Source: Pelagibacteraceae bacterium
Lineage (GTDB): Bacteria > Pseudomonadota > Alphaproteobacteria > HIMB59
Assembly: GCA_002705265.1 (NCBI GenBank)
Contig: PAHR01000021.1
Span: 1-64,000, forward strand
DNA length: 64,000 nucleotides
Direction: 5' to 3'
A program made the position numbers and the translations under genes. The notes under the pieces were generated by a model, which was not told the origin of the DNA, ran no database searches, and saw nothing but the letters and a program-made list of their open reading frames with translations. This document shows, one piece after another, positions 1-9,877 of this stretch (positions are counted from its first letter, which is position 1; each line of letters opens with the position of its first letter).

Positions 1-205
1 CTATTTCTGGATCCTGCATAGCTTCTTGCATTTTCTCCATAGATTCTACTTCTAAAACTTGGTAAATTTTGTTTTCATTATCTTTGGGATGGCCATATGC
101 TAGAACTTTGATTCCATACTTTTCTCTTGCAGCATCTGCACTTATGAAAAGTTGTTTCCATTTTTCATAACCCTCATTAATTTCTACATTCATAATTATT
201 TTCAT
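1..205 (-). CDS. Partial small hypothetical protein (DUF3764-like?), C-terminus outside window
   Basis: Manual reverse translation from ATG at 205: MKIIMNVEINEGYEKWKQLFISADAAREKYGIKVLAYGHPKDNENKIYQVLEVESMEKMQEAMQDPEI, open to window edge; RBS-like ggagaaat upstream. Confidence 0.6.
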   Translation of the reverse strand, partial: MKIIMNVEINEGYEKWKQLFISADAAREKYGIKVLAYGHPKDNENKIYQVLEVESMEKMQEAMQDPEI

Positions 206-297
206 ATATTTCTCCTTTTTTAATTAAATATATTATCATGCGATGCTGCATATGTGTTGCGCAAAGTTTTAATGAAAAATAAAAATGGTGGATTTAT

Positions 298-372
298 TGG
301 AGCGGGCGAAGGGATTCGAACCCTCGACTTCAACCTTGGCAAGGTTGCGCTCTACCCCTGAGCTACGCCCGC
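298..372 (-). tRNA. tRNA-Gly (anticodon GCC), CCA encoded
   Basis: Minus strand GCGGGCGTAGCTCAGGGGTAGAGCGCAACCTTGCCAAGGTTGAAGTCGAGGGTTCGAATCCCTTCGCCCGCTCCA: 7-bp acceptor stem, anticodon loop CTTGCCAAG, TTCGAAT T-loop. Confidence 0.95.
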
Positions 373-572
373 TTATTGTTGATTCTATTGGTGTTTTATG
401 ACTAAGCTACTTGGGTATAGCATCAAAGCCCGCCTATAGAAACACAAAGTGCGTTTTGCATTATATATTTTTGCATATTCAAGGCAATACACAGATTCAA
501 GTCTAAATGGATTCCCAGAATCTTTAAATGGAAAATTTAAGTGTAGTTTTTAGCTGTTATTCGCTTATTTAA

Positions 573-1352
573 CTAGTTTATTTTAATACTAGCGTCTGAT
601 AATAAATCATTTTTATAAAATTTATTAATAATAGGTTTACTTGCATTTAATATTATATCTAAACTATCTTTAGACAAATTAATAGTTTGGTTTTCATGAG
701 CTGTTTTTTTAAAATGTATATCTTTTAATAATGACCCAAGGTTTTTTTTATCTAAATACGTCTCTCCAAATTGATTTAAATTATTTTCAAAATCCTCATA
801 TTTTATAACAAAATCATATGCACTAAGATTATCACCAAGAATACCAAGCTGTTGAGAAAAAAAACTATAAGCATTTTCTTTAACAAATTTATCAAAGTTT
901 GCATATGTTTTAGATTTTGCATCACTAGATTCAATTTTTCTTTTTTTTTGCCAATTATAGTATGAAAATAAATTTGTAATTGGGTTTCTTATGGAAGTAA
1001 TATAACTGTAATTTAAAGCTTCTTGATAATTAGCTAGAATTTTTTTTAAAGACATATGTGGAGTAAATTTTCTTTTTATGATGAAAAAAGTTGGTTTAGG
1101 ATTTTTTTTTAGTAAAAATTTTAAATATCGATATAAAGTTGAGTAATATTCATAGCTGAATAAATCATTAAAATTAATACCAACTGCTGGGTTATTATAT
1201 TTATGATATTTTTTTCTGTATATCTCTTCTTCGTATAGAGAAGTAGTAAAATATTTTTCGGACAAATACTTTGATATGATGAATTCAGAAGTAGTGGAAC
1301 CTGTTTTAAGTGTTTTAACATAAAGAAATTTATTTTTCTTAGAAATAATCAC
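573..1352 (-). CDS. Sulfotransferase family protein
   Basis: ORF 259 aa; N-terminal LYVKTLKTGSTTSE resembles the PAPS 5'-phosphosulfate-binding loop of Sulfotransfer_2-type enzymes; SIRNPITNLFSYYNW resembles the 3'-phosphate-binding region. Confidence 0.65.
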   Translation of the reverse strand: MIISKKNKFLYVKTLKTGSTTSEFIISKYLSEKYFTTSLYEEEIYRKKYHKYNNPAVGINFNDLFSYEYYSTLYRYLKFLLKKNPKPTFFIIKRKFTPHMSLKKILANYQEALNYSYITSIRNPITNLFSYYNWQKKRKIESSDAKSKTYANFDKFVKENAYSFFSQQLGILGDNLSAYDFVIKYEDFENNLNQFGETYLDKKNLGSLLKDIHFKKTAHENQTINLSKDSLDIILNASKPIINKFYKNDLLSDASIKIN

Positions 1353-1435
1353 ACTAAGCTTTATTGTTCTCTTCCACTATTCTCTTGTATCTTTTGCTAG
1401 CATTTCTATAGCTAATTTTTTAATCAATAAAAATT

Positions 1436-3466
1436 CTATCTTAAAGATGCCTCTATATTTCCACCATCAATGGTGATTACACTGGCTGTTGATTTATAAG
1501 ATATTGTTAAATGATAAAATGCATCGGCCACATCATTAACTTTTACTTCCTGTTTTAACAAATTTCCCGACATGTATTCATCAACTGTCAATCCTCTTGA
1601 TTTTGCTCTCTTAGAAATCATATCTGAATTTAAAAGACCACTGCGAATTCTATCAGCATTAACTCCATTAAATCGTATTCCATACTTACTTGACTCTACA
1701 ACATACTGTTTCATCAAGAACATTAGTGTTGCCTTAGGTAGTCCATAAGCAGCAAAGCCAGGACCCGGATTAACCGATTGTTTAGATATGTTAAATACTA
1801 CAGACCCTTTTGTTTTTTGTCTCTTCATTACATTAGTACCATGTTTAACAAAATAATGGTGTGCAAAAAAATTCAAATCAAAACTATCATCTAATTGTTT
1901 TTTTGATAGATCAGCTAATGAAGACTGAATAGCAAAACCTGCATTAGAAATTAATATATCTACTCCCCCATAAATGTGACAAATTTCATCAAACACATTT
2001 TTTACATTATTTTCTTTTGTAATATCACACTTTATATAAGTCATACCTGAAATATTTTCTTTAACTTTTTTGTGATCAATAATATCAAGTAGTATTATTT
2101 CAGCTCCCTCGTTTTGGAATTTCTTTGCTGTAGCATATCCTATTGCACCTAGCCCACCAGTAATAACGGCAACCTGGCCTTTTAACTTCTGACTAGATGG
2201 TTTTATTTTTGCTAGCTCTAATGGCCAATATTCCATTCTAAAAATTTCTTTTTCTGGTATCGATTTAAATGATCCAAATTTAGAAGCTTCTAAAATCACT
2301 GATAAAGAATTTAATCCAACATCCATAGCTATTTTAGCATCTTTAAATGAAGGTCCGGTTGAAAACATACCCATTCCTTTAACAAGAATCAGTCTTGGAT
2401 ATGGATCTAGCATTGATGCAGAAGAGTTATATTTGTGATTTCTTTTAAAATATTTTTTATAATCTTCTTTATATTTTTGAATAGATCGAATTATTATATT
2501 TTCAAGGTTTTTGCCCTTTTCTTTACTAAGATCTATTACTAAAGGATGAGACTTAATTCTAATCACATGATCTGGTGTTACAGGACCCTGTTGAGTGAAT
2601 TTTTTTAGATTTGGATGTGAGAAAAATTCATCAAAAAAAGATGGTTTTTTAAAATGAACAATTTTTCTTTCATAGTCATCTCCTTTTTTATTGGAAATTT
2701 GTTGTCTTATTAAATTTGAAACTACATGAACATTTATTTTTTTTTCTATATATTTTTGAATACGAATACTTTTAGATTTTTTAGCTAATTCTTTTTCTGC
2801 TTTGGTTATATATCTAATCATTCGCAAATAACTTTCCTTTGCATCATTTGCAAAAGTGAAGATACCATGGTTAAGCAGAATTAATCCTTTAACATTTTTA
2901 TTTTTCTCATAAACTTCTGCCGCTTTTTTTGCTAATTCAAAACCTGGCATAATGTAAGGAACGATGCCCATTTCATTACCAAAAACTTTTTTACAAAATT
3001 TTTCTGGATTTGGTTGGTCGATTAAAGCAAGAATTGCATTTGAATGAGAATGATCTACAAATTTATGAGGTAAAAAAGCATGAAGAAGTGTTTCAACAGA
3101 AGCGTTTGGAAAAGTTGTATCAAGCATGTATTTTCTTTGATAGTTAACCATTTGAAAATCATCTAACTTAGATAACTTTCTCATTTTAAGAAGATTATTC
3201 ATTTCTAAAGCAGGAAAGCCGTCTTCTTCAATATCTCCCATATCTTTTCCGCTACCTTTGACATAAATTACGTTTTCATTATTTCCTAAAAGAGTTTTTG
3301 TTGATGATTTAACTGAAGTGTTACCACCTCCGTGGAGAACAACAGTTGGATCATTTCCTAGTAATTGTGTTGTATAAATTCTTAAGGATAGATCTTTGCT
3401 AACCCCTCTTTTCCCATACTTTTTAATAAACGAATTTGCTTCAGTCTCTTTATATCTACTTTTCAT
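1436..3466 (-). CDS. Bifunctional class II aldolase / short-chain dehydrogenase (rhamnulose-1-P aldolase/SDR type)
   Basis: 676 aa; class II aldolase N-terminal half (LHGGGNTSVK, LLNHGIFTF), SDR C-terminal half (VITGGLGAIGYATAKKF, NAGFA, YGLPKA). Confidence 0.9.
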   Translation of the reverse strand: MKSRYKETEANSFIKKYGKRGVSKDLSLRIYTTQLLGNDPTVVLHGGGNTSVKSSTKTLLGNNENVIYVKGSGKDMGDIEEDGFPALEMNNLLKMRKLSKLDDFQMVNYQRKYMLDTTFPNASVETLLHAFLPHKFVDHSHSNAILALIDQPNPEKFCKKVFGNEMGIVPYIMPGFELAKKAAEVYEKNKNVKGLILLNHGIFTFANDAKESYLRMIRYITKAEKELAKKSKSIRIQKYIEKKINVHVVSNLIRQQISNKKGDDYERKIVHFKKPSFFDEFFSHPNLKKFTQQGPVTPDHVIRIKSHPLVIDLSKEKGKNLENIIIRSIQKYKEDYKKYFKRNHKYNSSASMLDPYPRLILVKGMGMFSTGPSFKDAKIAMDVGLNSLSVILEASKFGSFKSIPEKEIFRMEYWPLELAKIKPSSQKLKGQVAVITGGLGAIGYATAKKFQNEGAEIILLDIIDHKKVKENISGMTYIKCDITKENNVKNVFDEICHIYGGVDILISNAGFAIQSSLADLSKKQLDDSFDLNFFAHHYFVKHGTNVMKRQKTKGSVVFNISKQSVNPGPGFAAYGLPKATLMFLMKQYVVESSKYGIRFNGVNADRIRSGLLNSDMISKRAKSRGLTVDEYMSGNLLKQEVKVNDVADAFYHLTISYKSTASVITIDGGNIEASLR

Positions 3467-3487
3467 TTAAGTTCCCTTCCTTTGAAA

Positions 3488-4546
3488 TTAATCTACTCTT
3501 TTTGATGTTGATTGATCAAAAATATGAGCTTTATCAATATTTATAGAAAGAGGAATAAGGTCTCCGCTTTTAATATTTGAGCGCCCTCCAGATTGAACAA
3601 TTCTAAATTCATTATCATCAAGCATAGCTATAATATGCGTTTCCGATCCTGTTGTTTCAACTAAAATTACTTCAGCTTTTATATTTGACTCAGAATCGAT
3701 TACGATATCAGTGGGCCTTATGCCATAAACAACTTCCTGATTATTAGTTATATTTTGCTTTGAATGAGACAATTCCTGATTTTTTAATTTAACAGTCTTC
3801 CTGTCAGTGGCCATACCTCTTAAAAGATTAATTGCTGGTGACCCTATGAAATCGGCAACAAATAAATTGTTTGGCTTCTCATAAATTTCATTAGGATTTG
3901 CAATTTGTTCTATTATCCCATTATTCATGATTACAATTTCATCAGCCATGGTCATTGCTTCAATTTGATCATGCGTAACATATACCGTTGTTGCATTTTG
4001 CTGATTGTGTAATTTTCTAATTTCTAGTCTCATGTGGGCTCTTAATTTTGCGTCAAGGTTTGACAAAGGTTCATCAAATAAAAATACCTTTGGGTCTCTG
4101 ACAAGAGCCCTGCCCATTGCAACTCTCTGGCGCTGACCACCAGATAGTTCCTTTGGTGTTCTTTTTAAATATTCGGTAAGATTTAAAACTGTAGCAGCCC
4201 ACTCAACTTTATTTTTTATTTCTTCAGTTCCCATTTTTCTAATTTGTAAACTAAATGCAATGTTATCAAAAACATTCATTTGCGGATAAAGAGCATAGTT
4301 TTGAAAAACCATAGCTATGTCACGATCTCTTGGATGGATATTATTAACAATATTGCCACCGATAGAAATTTCTCCGCTAGTAATGGTTTCTAAACCAGCT
4401 GTCATTCTAAGAAGCGTGGTTTTACCACAACCCGAAGGACCTAATAAAACAACAAATTTTTGATTACTTATAGTGAGATTGATATCCTTTAAAACTTCAA
4501 CAGAGCCAAAATTTTTTTTGATATTTTTATATTCTACTTCAGACAT
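3488..4546 (-). CDS. ABC transporter ATP-binding protein (UgpC/MsmK/MalK type)
   Basis: Walker A GPSGCGKT, signature LSGGQ, Walker B VFLFDEP, H-loop VTHDQ. Confidence 0.95.
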   Translation of the reverse strand: MSEVEYKNIKKNFGSVEVLKDINLTISNQKFVVLLGPSGCGKTTLLRMTAGLETITSGEISIGGNIVNNIHPRDRDIAMVFQNYALYPQMNVFDNIAFSLQIRKMGTEEIKNKVEWAATVLNLTEYLKRTPKELSGGQRQRVAMGRALVRDPKVFLFDEPLSNLDAKLRAHMRLEIRKLHNQQNATTVYVTHDQIEAMTMADEIVIMNNGIIEQIANPNEIYEKPNNLFVADFIGSPAINLLRGMATDRKTVKLKNQELSHSKQNITNNQEVVYGIRPTDIVIDSESNIKAEVILVETTGSETHIIAMLDDNEFRIVQSGGRSNIKSGDLIPLSINIDKAHIFDQSTSKRVD

Positions 4547-5840
4547 TTATTAATCCGTCTAATTGATTACTATCTCCAGCTAAATCTAGAATGGTATAGC
4601 GATCTCTTATGAACCTAGCATACTTTAAAGCATCTTTGTAAAAATTGCTATCAAGTTTAGCGTCTTCTGGGGTTCTTAGCGCCCCACATTCTCCCATTGA
4701 ATTCCAAATTGTATTATAGTCCAACATCTTTTCTCTAAGTGGCTGAACAAATTCAAGCCAATTTTTTGAGAAAAAATTATTAATATAATCTGATTTTTCT
4801 GTATCAAATAATTTTGGTTTCATTATCTCTTTTATGTTGTCTAACATTGGTTCTCCAAGTTTTTGAATAATTTCTTCTTCGGGTATTTCTGTAGGATTAA
4901 TTGTTGGTGGGCTATCATTGTTCAAAATGGCATTTTGAAATTTTGATATGCTAATTGTAGCAATGCCAACTTGCTCGCCATGAGAAGTTCCTGGATGTAT
5001 ATCTTTTGCAAACATATCTATATAATGAGAAATTCCGTGTTCTCCCATACTTCCTACGTGAGTTGTTTGAGTAAAAGAAGTTCCTAGCCCCATGATTGCT
5101 GAAATTCTTGTTAGTAATGCTAAAGCATTAATGTCGCCAGATGCAATTGATGAAGCGTTTTTTATCATTTCATTTTCATATAAAGCTAGCAAATAATAGG
5201 GCGTTGGTTGATAGTCTGTGTTAAGAAGTTTATGGGACATTAGCCAGTCAACTTGAGCTGTAGTACGACAAATAACATCTGCAAAAGCTGCAGCCGTCAA
5301 TCTTTTAGGACATTTACTTAAAACTTCCAAATCAAAAAAAACTCCCTGCGCATAATGCGCAACTAATGATTTTTTAATCCCTTTGAAAGATATTGAAGCA
5401 GTCCCTGTTGTGTAAGCATTCATGGGTGTGGTCGCAAATACAGAATAAACTTTTTTCTCTAAAAAGGTTGCATATTTAATACTGTCACTAACCGTACCTG
5501 ACCCAACTGCGATCATTCCATCATAATTTTGAAGTTTTGTCCTAAGAAAATCAACGCCTTCTATACTTGAAGAAGGTTTTTCCCAAACATATTCATGAAT
5601 GTTTGCTTTGCCCTTTATATTGTTAATTATTCTTGATCCCATTGCTTTATAAGTAAATGGATCGCTGACTAATAAGAGCTTTTGATTAGGGTGCAACTTA
5701 TTAATTAATTCTGCTTCCAAGCCATCAAGACTCTCAGATATTTCTATTTTCTTTATAGGGATTCCATAATTTTTATTATCAGCAGGATTAATCCACTTAC
5801 CATTAGAAAGATCATCAATAACTCCGTTGTGTTTATTCAT
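4539..5840 (-). CDS. Iron-containing alcohol dehydrogenase family, sn-glycerol-1-phosphate dehydrogenase-like (paralog 1)
   Basis: GSGTVSDSIKYAT and GSMGEHGISHYIDMFAKDIHPGTSHGEQVGIAT motifs; start refined to MNKHNGVIDD (5840). Confidence 0.85.
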   Translation of the reverse strand: MNKHNGVIDDLSNGKWINPADNKNYGIPIKKIEISESLDGLEAELINKLHPNQKLLLVSDPFTYKAMGSRIINNIKGKANIHEYVWEKPSSSIEGVDFLRTKLQNYDGMIAVGSGTVSDSIKYATFLEKKVYSVFATTPMNAYTTGTASISFKGIKKSLVAHYAQGVFFDLEVLSKCPKRLTAAAFADVICRTTAQVDWLMSHKLLNTDYQPTPYYLLALYENEMIKNASSIASGDINALALLTRISAIMGLGTSFTQTTHVGSMGEHGISHYIDMFAKDIHPGTSHGEQVGIATISISKFQNAILNNDSPPTINPTEIPEEEIIQKLGEPMLDNIKEIMKPKLFDTEKSDYINNFFSKNWLEFVQPLREKMLDYNTIWNSMGECGALRTPEDAKLDSNFYKDALKYARFIRDRYTILDLAGDSNQLDGLINV

Positions 5841-7356
5841 GTTTGTATTTTTCTGTAAATTCAACGAGTGATTTATTGATTGATTTATTAGAGTCATAAA
5901 CATTTTTATAAATATTAATTAAATCTTCATATTTAGATTTATTATTAAGATTTGGTTTAATTAATTTTGTTTTACCGCTCATTTTTTCAGCGGATTCTTT
6001 TATGCTTCCATACCAGCCCGCTCCATAAGCTGCAATCATTGCAGCGCCCAAAGATGATGCTTCTACGGTGTCTGCTATTAAAACATTTTTTCCAGAAGCA
6101 TCAGCTAACATTTGAACCCATGTTGGGCTATTAGCGCCGCCCCCAATTGCTAAATATTCTTTAACATTAATTCCTGTTTCTTTTTCAATGTTTTGGGTTC
6201 TAAAAACTGCATCTAGGGTTAATCCCTCTAATATTGATCTATAAATATGGTATGGGGTGTGGCTTATACTTAATCCTGCAATAACACCTCTTGCATAGGA
6301 ATCCCAATACGGATCCATAACTCCTCCTGTATAAGGTTGCAATATTAAACCATCACTTCCTATAGGTATTTTATTAACCTGTGTTTCAAGATTTTTAAAA
6401 AAGTTTTTATCTTTTCTATCGCCTTGAATAAATTGATCTACGTACCAGTTAACAAGTAAGGCTCCTGACAATAGAACATTTTCAAAAATATATCCCTCTC
6501 CGTGAGCAGCTATTTCAGTTCTCCAATTTCTAGATATTTTGTAATCATTAGACCATACTCCTGAAACAACAGCCGAACCCAAATTTATATAAGCACGATC
6601 TGACTTCGTACAATTCGTTCCCAATCCGGCAAGCTGACCATCACCACCAGCAGCAAAAATTTGCAAACCTTCCTTCAGCCCTGTTTCTTTAGCGGCATTC
6701 ATGGAAACTTTTCCAATCAATGATCCAGGTTTAAATGATTTTGGGAGTTTTGATTCATCTATTTCTAAATGACCAAGGATTTCCTTTGACCAACATTTAT
6801 TTACAACATCAAACATACCGTGGGGATCTGAACTTATCCAACCAGTATTAAATTCACCTGACAGCCGATGAACTAAAAAAGCTTGAACATCAGCAAAACA
6901 ATTAACCTGATCAAAAATTTTTCTTTCATGTTTTTTAAGCCAAAATACTCTATATAAACAAGGACATGGGTCTTTAGGCCTACCGGTAATCTCATGAATA
7001 CGATTGTCTCCCATGATTTCATTTAACTCTTCAACTTCTTCAACTGCTCTTTTGTCCATCCAAACCGTAGCAGGATAAACAGCAGCTCCTTGATTATCTA
7101 ATTTTGCGAGGGTCTCCCTTTGATTTGATATAGCTATAGCATCAACTTCATTTATATTTATTTTTTTACTTAGCTCATTACAAGAAACGCAAAAGGCATT
7201 CCACCAGTCTTCAACATTTTGCTCAAACTTTTCTAAGCTTGGATTGTTTAAGGGTATATCGCATCTGCCTTCAGCAATTGCATTACCGTCAATATCCCAT
7301 GCTATTGCCTTCGTAGATTGAGTTGAACTATCAACTCCAATTACAAGACGACCCAT
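5833..7356 (-). CDS. FGGY-family carbohydrate kinase (xylulokinase-like)
   Basis: N-terminal VIGVDSSTQSTKAIAWD, GGDGQLAGLGT, AIGGGANSPTWVQMLAD. Confidence 0.9.
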   Translation of the reverse strand: MGRLVIGVDSSTQSTKAIAWDIDGNAIAEGRCDIPLNNPSLEKFEQNVEDWWNAFCVSCNELSKKININEVDAIAISNQRETLAKLDNQGAAVYPATVWMDKRAVEEVEELNEIMGDNRIHEITGRPKDPCPCLYRVFWLKKHERKIFDQVNCFADVQAFLVHRLSGEFNTGWISSDPHGMFDVVNKCWSKEILGHLEIDESKLPKSFKPGSLIGKVSMNAAKETGLKEGLQIFAAGGDGQLAGLGTNCTKSDRAYINLGSAVVSGVWSNDYKISRNWRTEIAAHGEGYIFENVLLSGALLVNWYVDQFIQGDRKDKNFFKNLETQVNKIPIGSDGLILQPYTGGVMDPYWDSYARGVIAGLSISHTPYHIYRSILEGLTLDAVFRTQNIEKETGINVKEYLAIGGGANSPTWVQMLADASGKNVLIADTVEASSLGAAMIAAYGAGWYGSIKESAEKMSGKTKLIKPNLNNKSKYEDLINIYKNVYDSNKSINKSLVEFTEKYKHE

Positions 7357-7357
7357 A

Positions 7358-8080
7358 CTAGTAATCTTGCTTTGTAGGCGTTACAACAATTTCTTGCATA
7401 ATAACTTTTTGGGGCATCTCGTAAGCAAAAAGTATCATTTTAGCAACATAGTCTGGCGAAATTCTACCACCTATTCTTTCAATATTTTTTTTATAAGCGG
7501 CTAAAGTATTTGGATCTGTAATGCCCTTTAACACCTCGGCTTCAATATTACCTGGTGATAAAACAATTACTCTAACATTGTGAGGAGAAAGATATCCTCT
7601 AATACTTTCTGAAATGGCATGAACAAAATATTTAGTGCCACAATATACCGTATGATCTTCGTATACTTTCCTACCTGCAATTGAGCTCATATTAACAATC
7701 GTTCCAGATTTACGTGCCTTCATATCACTCATAACAGCAAAAATTCCATTCATGACCCCTTTAGTATTAACGTCAATCATTTCATCCCACTCTGAAGGAT
7801 CTTGGGTGCTTATGTCCGCGAGTCTTGCCACTCCAGCATTATTAAATAACATGTCTGTCGGCCCATATTGTTTTTCTGCTTCTCTTATTGCTGTCACAAC
7901 AGCGTCCCTATCTCGGACATCAACTTTTTTACATATAGAGTTTTTAAGATTGAATGATTCCATAATTTCCAATCTTCTAGCTAATAGCAGTGTTGGGTAT
8001 CCGGCGTTTGAGAAAGCTTTAGCAGTGGCTTCGCCAATTCCTGAGCTGGCACCTGTAATTACCGCAAGAGGTTTTGTCAT
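7358..8080 (-). CDS. Short-chain dehydrogenase/reductase
   Basis: VITGASSGIGEATAKAF, NNAGVA, YCGTKYF active-site motif. Confidence 0.92.
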   Translation of the reverse strand: MTKPLAVITGASSGIGEATAKAFSNAGYPTLLLARRLEIMESFNLKNSICKKVDVRDRDAVVTAIREAEKQYGPTDMLFNNAGVARLADISTQDPSEWDEMIDVNTKGVMNGIFAVMSDMKARKSGTIVNMSSIAGRKVYEDHTVYCGTKYFVHAISESIRGYLSPHNVRVIVLSPGNIEAEVLKGITDPNTLAAYKKNIERIGGRISPDYVAKMILFAYEMPQKVIMQEIVVTPTKQDY

Positions 8081-8109
8081 TTAAAAAATTTTTATATTTC
8101 TATTAACTC

Positions 8110-8140
8110 AACTAGGGCGATTATATCTATCGCCCTAGTT
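8110..8140 (-). promoter_or_regulatory. Perfect 12-bp inverted repeat (intercistronic hairpin) downstream of the solute-binding protein gene
   Basis: AACTAGGGCGAT-7 nt loop-ATCGCCCTAGTT; no long U-tract follows, so it looks more like an mRNA-stabilising/attenuating hairpin than an intrinsic terminator. Confidence 0.7.
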
Positions 8141-8155
8141 ATTAATATTTAATTA

Positions 8156-9673
8156 TTAAACTCCAACGGTTTTGTTAAAGTTCTTACCAATTGAGTCCAT
8201 ACACTCTTTAGCTGATCCATACTCACCAGCCCAATATCTACCTAATTCAATAGGTATCATATTACTAGACATGTCTGCCCATTCTGGAAGATCTGGCTCT
8301 GAGCCCATATCATTAAAGATCGCATCTCTAACAACGTCTAAGTGACGAGTTGTTCCATTACCACTTCTTGCGTTGGCTTTGATACGCTCATCATCATAAA
8401 CACCAGCTCTAGTTGGTCCAGTACCACCACCGAGTGCAGTGATATAAACCTGAGTCTCATAGCTAGTTGCCCATTGAGCAAATAACCATGCAGCATCTTT
8501 GTTCTTTGAGTATTTAGATACAGCCAGTGAAGATCCTCCTTGGTGAGCAACACCAGGGATTTCTCCATAACCACAGTCACCTGTTTGTCTTAGTGGACTT
8601 GCTGGTGCAGGACACGCAGCTGCCATCATTTTTCCTTGAACAGCAGATTCATCTGAATCCCACCATGGGAAAAATTCACCCCATGAAATAGTTTGGGCAG
8701 ACCCACCTTGAAGTATGTCTTGACCCTGTCCATCCCATGTCCAACTTGTAACACCTGAAGGCATAGATTCTTTTAGCTTTGTCCAATAATCCATACCTGC
8801 TAGACCATTTGCATCATTACCTGCAAAACTTCCATCAGGGTTAGTAATTGAACCACCAAAAGCCCAACAGAACATTGTCCAATCACACTCTAAGCTGTAG
8901 TGTCCGGATTTCATCTGTCCATTAGTGCCATAAATTGGTTTACCGTCAGGATTGAGGTGTCCCAATTTTGCTGCCTGAATTGTCTGAGCATTCTTCATGT
9001 ACTGATCAAAAGTAGTTGGTACTGTTAGCCCTAGCTCTTTATAAACATCATCTCTGTACATCATAATGAATACAGGGATGTCATAAGGAACTCCTACCAT
9101 TGTTCCGTCATACATTGAGATACCGTCAACAAGAGGGCCTAAGAAATCATCAAAGTTGTAATTAGGCATAGCTAAATCTGGTTTAGCTGCATACAACTCT
9201 CTAGGATCCTCAGCGTCACCTCTAAAAGCAGCCATCCAACTTTGATCTAAATAATAAGTATCATAAGTTCCAAGCCCTGAAGCAACGTCAAGAGTAAGTT
9301 TTTGCAAAACTTGCTCAAGTGGCAAAACTTCAATCTCAACCTTAATTCCAGTTACTTCTTCGAAGAAAGGTTTTAAGGTTGTGTTAATAGCATTAGATGG
9401 AGGAGTTGATTCAGTTGCCAATGTAACTGTTTGGCCTCTGAAAGGAGATGATACATCTTTTAACCAATCCATCATATCCCCTCTCCATTCTATATTAGTA
9501 GCAGCATGAGCTTGTGGAATAAACTTTCTGCTCATAGTGCCCATTGTGCCTAAGCAACCAGCTCCTAGTCCAAGCATTCCGGCATTTTTAAGAAAATCTC
9601 TTCTCTTCATGTTGCCGTTAACGTACTTGCCTACGATGTTTGCTAAGTGCATCTTTCTATACATATCGCGCAT
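8156..9673 (-). CDS. ABC transporter extracellular solute-binding protein (family 1), Tat-type signal
   Basis: KRRDFLKNAGMLGLGAG twin-arginine leader; typical sugar SBP; RBS cggaggaat upstream. Confidence 0.92.
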   Translation of the reverse strand: MRDMYRKMHLANIVGKYVNGNMKRRDFLKNAGMLGLGAGCLGTMGTMSRKFIPQAHAATNIEWRGDMMDWLKDVSSPFRGQTVTLATESTPPSNAINTTLKPFFEEVTGIKVEIEVLPLEQVLQKLTLDVASGLGTYDTYYLDQSWMAAFRGDAEDPRELYAAKPDLAMPNYNFDDFLGPLVDGISMYDGTMVGVPYDIPVFIMMYRDDVYKELGLTVPTTFDQYMKNAQTIQAAKLGHLNPDGKPIYGTNGQMKSGHYSLECDWTMFCWAFGGSITNPDGSFAGNDANGLAGMDYWTKLKESMPSGVTSWTWDGQGQDILQGGSAQTISWGEFFPWWDSDESAVQGKMMAAACPAPASPLRQTGDCGYGEIPGVAHQGGSSLAVSKYSKNKDAAWLFAQWATSYETQVYITALGGGTGPTRAGVYDDERIKANARSGNGTTRHLDVVRDAIFNDMGSEPDLPEWADMSSNMIPIELGRYWAGEYGSAKECMDSIGKNFNKTVGV

Positions 9674-9877
9674 ATATATTCCTCCGTTATCAAAAAAATT
9701 TTTGCATTTTGGTTAGGTTTATTCAAGGTTTTCTTAGTGTTTTTTCATTATTTTTTGTTTTTTTAAGTTGACTTTTATAAAATATTTAAGAACAGGGGTT
9801 TAGTTAATTTAAACAAGTTTTATGTTAATAAGATTTAAAATCCCAAATAATCAATTAAAGTATATACTTAATTAATA

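Noticed and set aside
373-572. 200-bp gap between tRNA-Gly and the sulfotransferase as a possible small RNA or short ORF
   Set aside because: Only a 13-codon ORF and no clear terminator or conserved RNA structure visible; cannot support a feature without comparative data.
7752-8084. 110-aa plus-strand ORF
   Set aside because: Antisense to the SDR at 7358-8080.
8338-8580. 80-aa minus-strand ORF in another frame of the SBP gene
   Set aside because: Alternate-frame overlap inside a strongly supported CDS, no independent evidence.
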